DNA of 64,000 bases from Azospirillum sp. TSH64 (GTDB lineage Bacteria > Pseudomonadota > Alphaproteobacteria > Azospirillales > Azospirillaceae): positions 2,281,853 through 2,345,852 of the forward strand of contig NZ_LGQW01000015.1 in the NCBI RefSeq assembly GCF_003116035.1, in the 5' to 3' direction. Positions 7,663 to 18,122 of this stretch are shown piece after piece (position 1 is the stretch's first letter; every line of letters begins with the position of its first letter). The translations under genes and the position numbers were made by a program. The notes under the pieces were generated by a model. It did no database searches. It had not been told where the DNA came from and saw only the letters and a list, made by a program, of their open reading frames with translations.

Positions 7663-10263
7663 TTAGAAATCGTTCGTGAAGGCGATGTTGATCGTGACTT
7701 CCACTCGGCTCTCCTCAACGCCGGTTTCGGTGTTGCGGAGGATCAGGTGGTAGGCACTCTTCTTGTCATAGGTTCGGTTCTGAAGCGATAGGATGACCTG
7801 CTTCTTCCGCTCATCAAAGTTCTCGGACTCGCTGTCGAACGTGATGCGCTGGACGTTGGTGATCGCGGCGTCATCCTCGTACACGGCGATATCAAGCGTC
7901 ACCGGTTTCACGCGGTCGCTGACCCGCTCCGTCTGAATCAGTTCGAAGCGGCACCGATTTGTGGTGATTTTGTGCGTGGAGCCAAGGACGGTCACGCCGA
8001 CCTGCTTGGTCTTCGTCTTCTGCTTGGACGCACCTTTGGCCTCCCGCACGGTGACCAGGGGCACCACGATCTCCTGCAACATCGCGCCGCCATGGACAAA
8101 ACGAGCGCCCCCGACGAAATGGAAGCGGTTGTTGCCCTTGGGTACCCAGAACTCCATTCCACCATCCGCCTTGGCGGTCGTTTCTGTGCTTCCGTGATAC
8201 GCCTTGCCGCTGTCAGGCAGATTTCGTCCCAGCAGGTAGCGTTTCTTCGCCTTGATCGTCCCAAGCGGCTTGTCGGACAAGGCGTTCTTGTCCGACAGAT
8301 CAGGTGCGGTCTCTTGATACAGGAAGCCGTGGTCTGCGGTGACCAGAATGTACGAACCGTTCAGGTTGTTCATGATCAGCCGCACGAGTTCGGATAGCTC
8401 GACCACGGCCTTTCTCACCGCGTCGAACGTATCGGCCTCTGTGGCGAGATGGTCGCCCGTTGCGTCGATCACGTTGTGGTAGACGTACACCACCTTGTGG
8501 TGCTTCACGAACGCGCGCCCCTCGTCCTTCTTCATGTTACGGAGATCATCCGCCTTTATGGCGATGCCACCCACGGACGCCAGGATGTTCGACCGTTGCT
8601 GAAGCGTGCCTGTCGGCTGTCCGTCAGCCAGAACCTCGCCCTTGTCGGTGTAGGTCAACTTCTTGTGCGGCAGCAGCGCCGCCATGCCTAGCGCCGTATA
8701 GGACGGCAGGACGCCCAACAGCGGGTCGATGCTGGCCTGGATGCGGTAGGTGCCGTTGAGATCGTCCGCAAGCTCCTGGGCGGCTTCATAGCGCAGCGCA
8801 TCGCTGATGATGACGAAGGCCCTTCGGTCATTGTCGCCCATCAGTGCGGCGGTGATCTTCTGCCGATAAAGCTCCTGCTGGTTCATGACACCAGGAACGC
8901 GCCACTCCTTGAGCAGATCGGCTTCTACGAAGCTGCCCCACTTCAGGCTAAGGTTGGTCAGGAACCAGTTGCCGTAGCAATCCTCCACCCGATCCCGCAG
9001 CGTCTTCAGGATGTCCCATCCCTGCGCCTTGGCCTTGTCAGCGGCCTCGGTGAAGTCGCGATAGAGGCGGTCGAACCGGTACAGGCGTTCAGCGTAGGCG
9101 CGGAACATCTCCTGTGCAGTCGTGTAGGCGAAACCGGTGCCGAATTCCCCACGAAGTTCGAAGAGGTCGGCAGCGGCAATCAGCGCGTCATAGACTGCGT
9201 GCATCGCTTCGCGGGGCGCGGCAGCGGTGGATGGCCTTTCACAGACCGCCCAGTACCCGTCCTGACGGCGCGTCGCGATGGCCTTGATCGCCGCAGCGTT
9301 GATCGCGGACGCGGTGTCGATCACCCGGTCTCGCAGCGCGCTGGCGATGTACTTCTCGACCATCAGGAAGGTCTTGGTGTCGAGCAGCGACTCGATCTCG
9401 AACCCGCCAAGCTGGGTATCGAGCTTGAGCGCGTCCGCGACGGCCTTCGACAAACGGTCATAGCTCTGGCTGCGCGAGTGGCTGTCCCGCCACTGGCTCA
9501 AACAGACAGAGGCGTTCGCGGCGAACGCCTTGGGAAGCTGAAGGTGCTTCAGTGCAGGCGGAAGCTCCTGAGTGGCTGAATGGGCCAGATCAGTCACCAC
9601 CAACCTGATCAGAAGGTTTCTCAGCGATGGGTTGCCCTCGGTATACCCGAACTGCTCCTGCACCATCGTCCAGAACGGCGCAGCAAGGTCGAACTTCTCG
9701 ATGTCCTCCCACGCAGCAGCGGAGCCATCCAGATCGCCTTCGGGGATCGAGTGATACAGCGCCGTAAGCACGTTGAGGAAGTCGTGTTGGTCCAGCTTCA
9801 GCAGGACCGCCAGCATCTTGCGGTCGATAGCCGACGCCGTGTCGGTTGGCTCGATGAGCTTCTTCAGTCGTGCCAACCGGTCCTTGCTCGCCAGGAATTT
9901 CCCGCGAGCGGCCAGATGGTCGCGGAGGTGCTGTTCGGCCAACCCGAGTTCGCCATGCACGATGGAGGCACGGTCGGCTCGGAATGCGCGGCTATAGAGC
10001 CGCACGTCCAGCAGCCAATCGTCAGACGGCGAGGGTGGGTTGGACGGAGCGTAGAGGAGGAACCGATGATTCGGCTCCTCCCTCTCAATACGCATCTTCG
10101 CTTCAAGCGCGGGCATGCCGTCAAGGCGCAGCACCGTCACGCCGTCGATAGACAGAGTGGGGACCGAATCCTCGAACTCCCGGTCAGCGTCGTTCCAGAA
10201 CACGACGCGGTGGCCCTCTTCGAACAGCTTCGTGAGAGCCGCCGCGACCTGATCCTCATTCAT
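7663..10263 (-). CDS. pglZ: BREX-1 phosphatase-like protein PglZ
   Basis: An 866-aa alkaline-phosphatase-superfamily protein of the PglZ type A group. Metal-binding regions of the fold are visible: an acidic WNDAD near residue 24, ISDALRYEAA near 485-495 and VTADHGFLY near 640. The C-terminal part is the beta-rich BREX-specific extension. PglZ is a core BREX component and is thought to work with the methyltransferase PglX. Its start overlaps the end of pglX by 8 bases (10256-10263), which points to translational coupling. Confidence 0.95.
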   Translation of the reverse strand: MNEDQVAAALTKLFEEGHRVVFWNDADREFEDSVPTLSIDGVTVLRLDGMPALEAKMRIEREEPNHRFLLYAPSNPPSPSDDWLLDVRLYSRAFRADRASIVHGELGLAEQHLRDHLAARGKFLASKDRLARLKKLIEPTDTASAIDRKMLAVLLKLDQHDFLNVLTALYHSIPEGDLDGSAAAWEDIEKFDLAAPFWTMVQEQFGYTEGNPSLRNLLIRLVVTDLAHSATQELPPALKHLQLPKAFAANASVCLSQWRDSHSRSQSYDRLSKAVADALKLDTQLGGFEIESLLDTKTFLMVEKYIASALRDRVIDTASAINAAAIKAIATRRQDGYWAVCERPSTAAAPREAMHAVYDALIAAADLFELRGEFGTGFAYTTAQEMFRAYAERLYRFDRLYRDFTEAADKAKAQGWDILKTLRDRVEDCYGNWFLTNLSLKWGSFVEADLLKEWRVPGVMNQQELYRQKITAALMGDNDRRAFVIISDALRYEAAQELADDLNGTYRIQASIDPLLGVLPSYTALGMAALLPHKKLTYTDKGEVLADGQPTGTLQQRSNILASVGGIAIKADDLRNMKKDEGRAFVKHHKVVYVYHNVIDATGDHLATEADTFDAVRKAVVELSELVRLIMNNLNGSYILVTADHGFLYQETAPDLSDKNALSDKPLGTIKAKKRYLLGRNLPDSGKAYHGSTETTAKADGGMEFWVPKGNNRFHFVGGARFVHGGAMLQEIVVPLVTVREAKGASKQKTKTKQVGVTVLGSTHKITTNRCRFELIQTERVSDRVKPVTLDIAVYEDDAAITNVQRITFDSESENFDERKKQVILSLQNRTYDKKSAYHLILRNTETGVEESRVEVTINIAFTNDF

Positions 10264-13200
10264 CCGAACCGCCCGTTACCGTTTTCACCTCGGCCAGCAG
10301 ATTGCCGAACTTTCCGTAGTTCACTTTCACGCCATCGTCCAGATCGAGCTTGATCCGCTTGTCCGCATAGTGGCGAAGCTCCTCGTCGAACTTGATCAAC
10401 TCGGCCTGCTGCTTCTTCAGCTTTTCCTGCTCGACACGCAGCTTCTTCTGGGCCGCCGTCGTGGAGGCTGCCTGAATGTCCCGGTCAAGCTGCTCGATGC
10501 GCGCCGACACCCTACCTTGCAGCGGAGTGACATATTCCATGCGCATACGGGAGAGCGTGCTCTCGTTGTACCGGTGCAGGTAGACAAGGCATTCGAATGC
10601 CTTCTCCTTGCCGCTGCTGAACAGCCAATAGATCGGACGCTTCTTGTACGTCTTCAGATGATCCTTGTAGAAGTCGCGGCTCAGGTAGCGCCGAATCGTG
10701 TCCATTGGCGTCTCGTTGGCCTTTGCCCCAAGACTGTCCGCGACGAACCTCAGGTTCTCCTTCAGCGCCTCGAGCGACCACGCAACCTTAAGGAACTCCG
10801 AAAACCGATTGGCGGCATCATCCGAGAACCACGCCGTTTCAGTGATCGGGATAATGCCATCCTCATCAGCGGGGAAGTCGCCGTATCGAGACGCATCAAA
10901 CCCTGTATTCCCGCTGCTGGCGTAGGCCAGACCGGGTTCTGCAAGGCTGTAGCGACCAAGCATGCAGCCGATAGCATATGACATCGCCTGCTTCACGTCC
11001 GAAAGGGGATTGGGACGTGCAAGTGAAACTTGGGCTTCATCTACGTTTTTATCCACCTTTCCATTCAGGTTATACAGATTAATAAGGGTTTGGTTAATCG
11101 ACTCCTCAAGGTTTATTGTTTCCTTGATCCGGTTCGTTCTCTCCTGATTCCATGCTTCAATTTCCTGAGATAGGCACGTAGTTTTGCTTCCTAGGAGTGC
11201 TGTGGAGGAAAAATTCCAAGAAGTCTCACGTTCGTCCCAGTCTTTTTTAGACATTTCAATAAGGCGGTCAACAAGGCTACAATCTATGCTCTTAACGGCA
11301 TCATCCACCGGTACATTGCCGATGTCCCCACTTGTATAGCTCATCGTCGGGTTTAGCGTTGAAAGAAATACCCCCCCTACCTTGCTGCACAGAAGACCAA
11401 GAAGAGGCTTTTGCCACGACATATCAATGGGGAAAGCTGAACGTCCGGTGTCATCGAAAACGAAACCAGCTTCCTTTATCCTGGCAGAGAAAAAGGAAGA
11501 CGTAATCTTCGTCCAGGTGATCCCTTCGCGAAAGAACCACTCAGTATTCTGGGGGCGTGAGCGCAGCTTCCCGTTTGCATCTTTGAAATTGCGGATACGC
11601 TGTCCATTATGTTGCCAGTCAACAATAATTTCGTTATTTCCGTACCATTTCCTGAATGGTCCGCCGCTGTTGCAGGGGTACCACTTCTCACTGCGGTGCT
11701 TCGTCTCGTCTATTGAAGTGACGCCAAATCCGATGTTATCAAAAGCGACTTCCCACCAATACCGCTGAAATATAGTGTTGTCGCCCGTTGCCAATCCCGC
11801 TCGTGGTGATGCGAGACTGCCAAGTGAGCGGCGCTTCTTGAAAGCATTGCGCAATTCAGAAGGAATAGAATAGGCAAATGGCGATCCAGGTAGCGCCGCG
11901 AATTCCGAACTCGCGACTGAATACCTCCAATTGGCGGATTTATTCTGCACTGCTTCTTGCAATTTTACCGGCTGCAACTCAGCGCCATAGAACTTCCCTA
12001 AGTCAAAATATTCGCCAATCTGCTGTCGGCTCCTTGTGTCGATGGCGAAAGCACAAATGGGAACATAAGCGGAATCAAAAAATGCATGATACTCTGGTTG
12101 CACAAGGGTTCTAATGCTGCCCCTAGCCAATATAGAATATCGGAATCTCTCAAACGAAGAGATATACATCCATACAAATGGGGTCATAAACGCAAAGTAA
12201 GTGCCTGTTGGTTGGCTTCGCAGCCACCTTTCTATGAACATTGAGAACATGTCTGCTGAATGATCTTTCAGGCTTGCTCTTGCTGCATATTCTTTGATAC
12301 TTGCTGTGATGTACTTCAACCCCATATATGGCGGGTTCGCGACAACGCAGTCATAGTGTCGAGACAGCACCTCGGCTTGCATCATAAGAGACGCTATTGT
12401 TGCCGATGAGTGGAGTTGAAGCTGGCCTTCCAAAGAATTCGCTGAAGTGGTGCCCTCAATGTCGCTTTTCAGTATATCAAGGTGGCTTTGAAGATCGGAG
12501 GGCACCTCTATGAGCGAACCTAAGGTCTTCCCTCGCTGGAAAAGCTCCACGAGAGAGTGTACTGTCGCTCTATTTAGCTTGCTACCAGTGTTGATCGCCA
12601 GCGTTGGCTGTGCAATTGTTTCTGAAAACAAATCGCTGTTTGGTAGAAGCTCGATACGTCTCTCACCCGGAAGATGTCTGATTAGTTCTAGTGCGTTAAG
12701 ATGATCGCTTGCCTGAATTGACAATACGTTGAGATGCAGAGGATTTGTAAGAATGCGACGATCATCCTCGCGAGCCTTCATCATCAGCGCAAAACAGGCC
12801 AACTGAGTTGCGCGATCATCAATGTCAAGTCCGAAGAGATTTTTCGTCAGAATCAATTTCGGAATTTCACGAAGAGAGTATCCGCATTCAAGGTATATAT
12901 CCTTGAGTAGATCGTATGCCTCTACAAGTATGTGGCCCGATCCGCATGCGGGGTCGATCAGCGTCAACTTCTCTGGGTTCAAGGCTGCTGGGGTGACGCT
13001 TGCGAGCGTAGCTTTAGCATCGCCTGACTGTTCCTCCGTCTCTACATAAAATTCCATTTTCGTGCGGATGCCTGATTGCGGATAAACTGCGATCCACTTG
13101 GCACCAAGGGAATTCTGGACCATGTATTTCACGATCCAGTTAGGTGTGAACAACTGAGTTGCAGCGGGAATATCCTCTGGCTTAACGACCCGCCCGATCA

Positions 13201-13864
13201 CCTCATCTTTTTTTTCAGAAATGTAGAACTGATAGAGCCAGCCGATGATTTCAATTTCCTGCCAGTCAGATTCATCAATCTGGCTAACCATTTGACGGAT
13301 TAAGGAATCTGAGTGCAGCAGGTTGTCGGGGAGGAGCAGTTCCGTCTCATCGTTAATTAGCTCGAACAGGAACGGCATGGCTGCATGCAGCGCGTTGCAC
13401 TGGGCTGTCAGGAGCATGCGGTAAAGCTCCTCGTCCTTGGTGCCGTCCAGCTTGAGGCTGATAACCTTATCGCGGCCCAGACCTGGAAGATCAATGTGCT
13501 CTGCGTGCTCAATGATCTCGGGCGTCGCTTTCCCCTCCGGGTGGCTCAGCACACGGTAGCCGTGATCAAGATAGCCGTGGACCTCCATGAACCGGATCGC
13601 GGCGAAACGGTTGAACCACGTATACGCCGCTTCCTCCATGACCTGCTCGAAGCCACGAAGCGCGATCCGCTCTTCCAGCTTGCGTCGCTGCTCCGCGACC
13701 TTGCGCGGGTATGCCTGTCCGCCGATCAAGGCCACATCGCCTTGAACCTGAACAGGTTCGATCTTGGAAGTGGTGATGCCAAACTTCGAGGCTCGGGCGG
13801 TGACCGCCTGGATAAACGCACGACGAGCCTTTGGGGCGTAGGACTTCAGCTTGTTCCGGTTCAT
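10256..13864 (-). CDS. pglX: BREX-1 adenine-specific DNA methyltransferase PglX
   Basis: A 1202-aa gamma-type N6-adenine methyltransferase. The SAM motif DPACGSG is at 304-310 and the catalytic NPPY at 510-513. In BREX, PglX marks host DNA at a non-palindromic site and gives the system its specificity through the region after the methyltransferase core. Composition within the gene is uneven: from about 11,000 to 13,400 the DNA is clearly more AT-rich than both ends and than the neighbouring brx genes. A run of eight A on the coding strand (13208-13215) lies at codons 217-219. The reading frame is intact. It starts 26 bases after brxC. Confidence 0.95.
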   Translation of the reverse strand: MNRNKLKSYAPKARRAFIQAVTARASKFGITTSKIEPVQVQGDVALIGGQAYPRKVAEQRRKLEERIALRGFEQVMEEAAYTWFNRFAAIRFMEVHGYLDHGYRVLSHPEGKATPEIIEHAEHIDLPGLGRDKVISLKLDGTKDEELYRMLLTAQCNALHAAMPFLFELINDETELLLPDNLLHSDSLIRQMVSQIDESDWQEIEIIGWLYQFYISEKKDEVIGRVVKPEDIPAATQLFTPNWIVKYMVQNSLGAKWIAVYPQSGIRTKMEFYVETEEQSGDAKATLASVTPAALNPEKLTLIDPACGSGHILVEAYDLLKDIYLECGYSLREIPKLILTKNLFGLDIDDRATQLACFALMMKAREDDRRILTNPLHLNVLSIQASDHLNALELIRHLPGERRIELLPNSDLFSETIAQPTLAINTGSKLNRATVHSLVELFQRGKTLGSLIEVPSDLQSHLDILKSDIEGTTSANSLEGQLQLHSSATIASLMMQAEVLSRHYDCVVANPPYMGLKYITASIKEYAARASLKDHSADMFSMFIERWLRSQPTGTYFAFMTPFVWMYISSFERFRYSILARGSIRTLVQPEYHAFFDSAYVPICAFAIDTRSRQQIGEYFDLGKFYGAELQPVKLQEAVQNKSANWRYSVASSEFAALPGSPFAYSIPSELRNAFKKRRSLGSLASPRAGLATGDNTIFQRYWWEVAFDNIGFGVTSIDETKHRSEKWYPCNSGGPFRKWYGNNEIIVDWQHNGQRIRNFKDANGKLRSRPQNTEWFFREGITWTKITSSFFSARIKEAGFVFDDTGRSAFPIDMSWQKPLLGLLCSKVGGVFLSTLNPTMSYTSGDIGNVPVDDAVKSIDCSLVDRLIEMSKKDWDERETSWNFSSTALLGSKTTCLSQEIEAWNQERTNRIKETINLEESINQTLINLYNLNGKVDKNVDEAQVSLARPNPLSDVKQAMSYAIGCMLGRYSLAEPGLAYASSGNTGFDASRYGDFPADEDGIIPITETAWFSDDAANRFSEFLKVAWSLEALKENLRFVADSLGAKANETPMDTIRRYLSRDFYKDHLKTYKKRPIYWLFSSGKEKAFECLVYLHRYNESTLSRMRMEYVTPLQGRVSARIEQLDRDIQAASTTAAQKKLRVEQEKLKKQQAELIKFDEELRHYADKRIKLDLDDGVKVNYGKFGNLLAEVKTVTGGSDE
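13208..13215 (-). repeat. A8 homopolymer in pglX
   Basis: Eight consecutive A on the coding strand (T on the + strand) encode part of Ser-Glu-Lys-Lys-Asp. Such tracts slip easily during replication, and a one-base change would truncate PglX early. Confidence 0.6.
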
Positions 13865-13890
13865 GGTCTGCTCTGTGGTCGGCGTGGCGG

Positions 13891-16800
13891 TCAGCGGATT
13901 TCAATGGGTTCGTTCTTGGCGAGGGCGTCTTCAAGCTCCTTGCGCAGTGCGGCAAGGAACTGCTCCACGTCCTCCTTGGTCTTGAGGTAACCACCCTTGT
14001 GGATCGCGACGGGGATCACCACGCGCGGTTTCTTGAAGATCGGCTTTGCTGGCGCGGGTCGGCTTGGTGGCTGAGGATCAGCCTTCGCCGCTGGACCTGC
14101 CCCAGCCGTCTCCTCCACCGGTTCAGGAATGGGATTGTGTTGCGGCGCCTTGCTGCGGACGAAACCCTCAATCTGCTCCATGGCGATGTCTTTGGCATCC
14201 AGAGCTTCGGTCTGCTCCGTGAAGATGCGAGCAATGCTGGTCTCCTTCAGCACGCTGGTGCGGATCGTCTGCAATCCCTGAAGGCACTTGTTCTGAAGGT
14301 CGGGTGGCGCGGCCACCTGTTCGAGCGCCTGCTTCACTTCGGTAATGTGCTCATCAATCTTGCCCACCGCATGAGAGCGCCGCTTGGCAACGAGATCATC
14401 GTTGATCCCGCCCACCTTGGCGATGAGGCCGTTGATCTCCTTGATGAACGAGTATGGCTCAACGTGGCTCAGGATGATGCTCATGCGCTTCAAGCCAGCG
14501 GCGGCATCGGCATTCTGATCGAGTTCCTTCCTGTTCAGTTGGAAGTCGCTGTACCGCTGCCGCAGGGCGTCCCAAACCGGACGCTGGGAACTGTAGAAAG
14601 TGTCTAGATCGTTCACACGATCCGAAAGCTCCTCCAAGTCGCTCTTCAGCGCAACGAACCGCTGGACGAACCCGTAGCTCTCCTTCTCGGCCATGAACTT
14701 CTTCAGTAGCGACAGCCCACCTTCGATGGCATCCTTGCCAGGGTAGTTGCCCGTCTCAGCCAGCTTGAGATAGCCCGTGAGATTGTTCACCCAGCCATCA
14801 CAATTGGTCCGCAGGAACGTGTAGAGCGCATCTTCGCCATCCGGTCCCATCTTGGCGAACACAGCTTTGCCGATGTTACGTGCTTTCTGAAGCAGGGCCG
14901 CATCAACGGTCTGACGCTTCACGACCGTCATGCTGCGCCACTTGTTCGGGGTTTTAACCGCCTCGCCCACCTTGTCCCGAGAGAGCGTCGCGCCATCCAT
15001 GACGAGGCTGACCTCGCCACCGGTCATCAGGCGCACGACGAGCAGCAAAATCTCCCATTCAGGCCACCCATAGGGTCGTTTGCCAAACCGCCCTTCGATG
15101 AGTTCGTGAAGGATGATTCTCTGGTTAGCGGTGTCCTTGAGCCGAATGAAGCTCAATACCTCCTTCAGTGCCTCGGCGTTGCCTTCTCCGCCGTCCAATT
15201 GGAGCTTCTGGTCAGCAGTATCGGGTGCACTCAGAACGGCGCGAATTTCGGCCTGTGGGTCTTGGCAGATGTGCTTCAGCAGCCCGAGCTTGGTGAAGGT
15301 ATTGCGGATCAGGTAGTCCAGCGCCTCTCTGATCGCGGCGTCACCTGACCCACCCTTGGGACGGATCACCTGCCCAGCGGCATAGAAGTCAGCTTCCTTC
15401 AGCAGACCGCGAACGGTAACGATCAGCGTGTCCCAGCGAGTCCGGTTCTCATCCGCGCGGTCACGGAGAATCTTGATGGTGTTGGCAGGTAGACCACCAT
15501 CGTTGGCGCGCGAGATGAACTTTTCGGTCTGTAGCCATGTGCGCAACTCACGGCCAAGCTTTCTGTCGTCGCGCAGCTTCACGATGATCTGCCCGCCGTC
15601 CGCGTTCGACTGCATAAGGCACTTCGCCTCGTGCCAGTCGGTATAGTCGTCGGACAGGGGCGTGATGACAGACACCGCTAGGTCTCCGTCTGTCTTGGTC
15701 CCGTGAGGGTGCTGATCGCAGAACCGGTTGAACGGAAAGTCCTTCTTCGTGTCTTCGAACCGGTGCTTCCGGTTGCCACCCAGCACCTCGTCGAAAATCA
15801 GTTCCCCGAGCTTCTTAACCTCCTCCCCACCCGACAGATCGACCGCTTTGATGCCACGCCCGATCTCCCGTTCCTCGTCGGTGAGGAAGAAGAACTCGTC
15901 ACCGTTGCGGCGAACTAGGGTTTGCCCCTCAAGGCGCTGAAGGCTGGCCTCCACCTTGTTCCGCAGCGCCAACCGATCCGCGTCGATTTGGTCGATGAAC
16001 AGGGTGACGAGGTTATCGACGTTGCCCTTGATCTCATCAACGTAGCGGATGAGGAACAACGTACGGAGCAACAGACCGTCGAATGGCTGATCCAGCGCAG
16101 GGTTGTCAGCGGCTTGGTCGATGGTGGCCTTCACCGCCGTATCGAGGAAGCTCTCGATGGAGGCGTAGAAGCGGTGCAGCGGCACCAGCGCACCAATCTC
16201 GTGAGGGCCAAGCTGGGTTGCCGCTGATTGGAAGGCGTCAAGCATCGACCGCTCACCGCGCGCCAAATGCAGACCGCTAGCTCCTACACGGCGGATCGCC
16301 TCAAAAATCTTCTGAACTAATTGGAACTGGTAGGGGGCGAACGGGTAGACCGCCGCAAAGTGGTTGCTGTCCGTGAACGCGCGGAAGGTCATGCCCGTGT
16401 TCGTGAAGCTAAGCTGGTTCTTCAGGATGTCGGCCTTGTCCTTGTAGACGGCGGTCAGCACATCCTTCGCATCCTCCGTCTTGGTCAGCAGGCGGGCCTG
16501 GATCACCTCATCGACATTGGCGCTGGACAGCGACAGGCGGGTGCGGAAGCGCCCCTGAATCTTGGAGAAGTCGTTGTTCTTGGTGGACTTCAGGTCTCCT
16601 AGGACCGCCTCGATGTCCTCTTGGGAGGTGACGATCACCCAAGCGCGACCCTTGCACACAGTGCCAAGGTTCTCTGTAATGGTCTGAAGGCGCAGCATCA
16701 TGTGGGTATCTTGACCGATGAACTGGCCGATCTCGTCCACGAGGAACACGATGCGGTGCTTGGGACCACGGGAATCAAGATACTGCTTCACCCACTCCGC

Positions 16801-17538
16801 AAAGTTCTCAGGGGAGAGATGAAAGGCCGCCTCGGGGTTATCGAGCCACTGCTCAAACGCTTCTTCCGACTTGCCCAGCACCCGCGCGAGAGCGGCCTTT
16901 ATGCTGTCGGTATTCAGGTAGAAGGCGTCGCGCTCTTCCACCCATTCGGCCCCAGCGATGTCCCGGTAAGCCACCTGAAAGTCGTGGAACTTGCCCTTAC
17001 TGTCGAGCCACCGCTCCATATCTGCGATGTGCGGGTGGTCGGGACTGTATCCCAGCAACTCGTTGAACACGTTCAGAAAGACCGTGAGGATGGGGTCTTC
17101 CTTCCCGGTGTCGGCCTTGCTGTCGATGTTGAAGAGGATGACATCGGTGTCGGTGCTCACCGCGCGCTTGATGTCAGCAGCGAGCATGGCGTCGGTGATC
17201 TTGCCACCGAAGAAGCCTATCGCCCGCTTCGTCTCGCCGTCCCTGGACGCCTGTCGATTCGACAGCAGGTAAGACAGAACCTTGATGAAGTGGGACTTAC
17301 CGGAACCGAAGAAGCCCGACACCCAGACGCCAATCTTTCCAGCGGCATCCATGTCCCCAGACAAATCCAGGGACTTGAGGTAGGTATCAAAGAACTTACG
17401 GAAGTGGACATCAAGCTCCCGCGTGATGACATACTCATCAAGTTCCTGCCAAACAGAATCATCGTCCCGCTGATCGGCCTTAATGACTCCATTAATGGGG
17501 CGGTCAATTTTCTTGTCGAACAATTCACGAATAATCAT
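13891..17538 (-). CDS. brxC: BREX P-loop ATPase BrxC
   Basis: A 1215-aa protein of the BrxC/PglY type. Walker A is GFFGSGKS at residues 75-82 and a Walker B-like stretch IVFLVDEIGQF lies near 265. Long helical and coiled-coil regions fill the C-terminal half, with a Pro/Ala-rich linker near residues 1150-1180. The ATG at 17538 (MIIRELF) is preferred over an in-frame GTG at 17553 because GAGG lies 9 bases before it, and the family starts in this way. It follows brxB directly. BrxC is required for both BREX methylation and phage blocking in studied systems; its precise role is unclear. Confidence 0.95.
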   Translation of the reverse strand: MIIRELFDKKIDRPINGVIKADQRDDDSVWQELDEYVITRELDVHFRKFFDTYLKSLDLSGDMDAAGKIGVWVSGFFGSGKSHFIKVLSYLLSNRQASRDGETKRAIGFFGGKITDAMLAADIKRAVSTDTDVILFNIDSKADTGKEDPILTVFLNVFNELLGYSPDHPHIADMERWLDSKGKFHDFQVAYRDIAGAEWVEERDAFYLNTDSIKAALARVLGKSEEAFEQWLDNPEAAFHLSPENFAEWVKQYLDSRGPKHRIVFLVDEIGQFIGQDTHMMLRLQTITENLGTVCKGRAWVIVTSQEDIEAVLGDLKSTKNNDFSKIQGRFRTRLSLSSANVDEVIQARLLTKTEDAKDVLTAVYKDKADILKNQLSFTNTGMTFRAFTDSNHFAAVYPFAPYQFQLVQKIFEAIRRVGASGLHLARGERSMLDAFQSAATQLGPHEIGALVPLHRFYASIESFLDTAVKATIDQAADNPALDQPFDGLLLRTLFLIRYVDEIKGNVDNLVTLFIDQIDADRLALRNKVEASLQRLEGQTLVRRNGDEFFFLTDEEREIGRGIKAVDLSGGEEVKKLGELIFDEVLGGNRKHRFEDTKKDFPFNRFCDQHPHGTKTDGDLAVSVITPLSDDYTDWHEAKCLMQSNADGGQIIVKLRDDRKLGRELRTWLQTEKFISRANDGGLPANTIKILRDRADENRTRWDTLIVTVRGLLKEADFYAAGQVIRPKGGSGDAAIREALDYLIRNTFTKLGLLKHICQDPQAEIRAVLSAPDTADQKLQLDGGEGNAEALKEVLSFIRLKDTANQRIILHELIEGRFGKRPYGWPEWEILLLVVRLMTGGEVSLVMDGATLSRDKVGEAVKTPNKWRSMTVVKRQTVDAALLQKARNIGKAVFAKMGPDGEDALYTFLRTNCDGWVNNLTGYLKLAETGNYPGKDAIEGGLSLLKKFMAEKESYGFVQRFVALKSDLEELSDRVNDLDTFYSSQRPVWDALRQRYSDFQLNRKELDQNADAAAGLKRMSIILSHVEPYSFIKEINGLIAKVGGINDDLVAKRRSHAVGKIDEHITEVKQALEQVAAPPDLQNKCLQGLQTIRTSVLKETSIARIFTEQTEALDAKDIAMEQIEGFVRSKAPQHNPIPEPVEETAGAGPAAKADPQPPSRPAPAKPIFKKPRVVIPVAIHKGGYLKTKEDVEQFLAALRKELEDALAKNEPIEIR

Positions 17539-17549
17539 TATTCCCCACC

Positions 17550-18122
17550 TCACGCAACGAGCTTGAAGGCTCGGTAATAGTTGTCGTCTTTTATTTTTCC
17601 AAAAAGACGAAGGGATTGGCCGTCATAACGACCAGGGAAGAACATCACCAAAGGCTTGTCCTGCATCACATGGTGCAGGTTGTTCAGCATGGTGTGGGTC
17701 CGAAGGAGCGGGTATACACTTCCGACACCGGACACCAAGAAAAGGTCATGATTTGGTATGTCGCAGGCCTTCTCGAACACCGGGGCAAGCTTCGTCCCAT
17801 GCAACGGCTTCTCAAGAGCCTTCAGCAGGAACTCATCGCCCTTTTCCCGAGCCTGCTCCAACGCCTTCTCGAGAAGGTTGCGTTCTTCGAGGTGCACCAG
17901 GACCATTTCGAATAGGTTGACGTGCTTGACCCGGATGCCAGGACGCTTCTTGGGCAGTTGCTCCAACAGGAACGCAATGTGCTCCCGCACCGCAAGTTCG
18001 TCCTCGGGCTGGTAGTCGAAGATGTAGAATCCGATCTCGTTGCCCAGCCCCTTACCGCTCAGCAGTTCGTCGGAGATCAACCGGTCCAACACCTTGTTTA
18101 GTCGGTCGGTTAGCGCGCTCAT
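17550..18122 (-). CDS. brxB: BREX protein BrxB (DUF1788)
   Basis: A 190-aa DUF1788 protein, a core type 1 BREX component of unknown biochemistry. Its ending, with PLVMFFPGRYDGQSLRLF and then YYRAFKL, is typical of the family. The start ATG at 18122 overlaps the brxA stop in an ATGA arrangement; the open frame upstream of it is only a shadow of brxA. Its own stop lies just upstream of the brxC ribosome site, so the three genes are tightly coupled. Confidence 0.93.
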   Translation of the reverse strand: MSALTDRLNKVLDRLISDELLSGKGLGNEIGFYIFDYQPEDELAVREHIAFLLEQLPKKRPGIRVKHVNLFEMVLVHLEERNLLEKALEQAREKGDEFLLKALEKPLHGTKLAPVFEKACDIPNHDLFLVSGVGSVYPLLRTHTMLNNLHHVMQDKPLVMFFPGRYDGQSLRLFGKIKDDNYYRAFKLVA

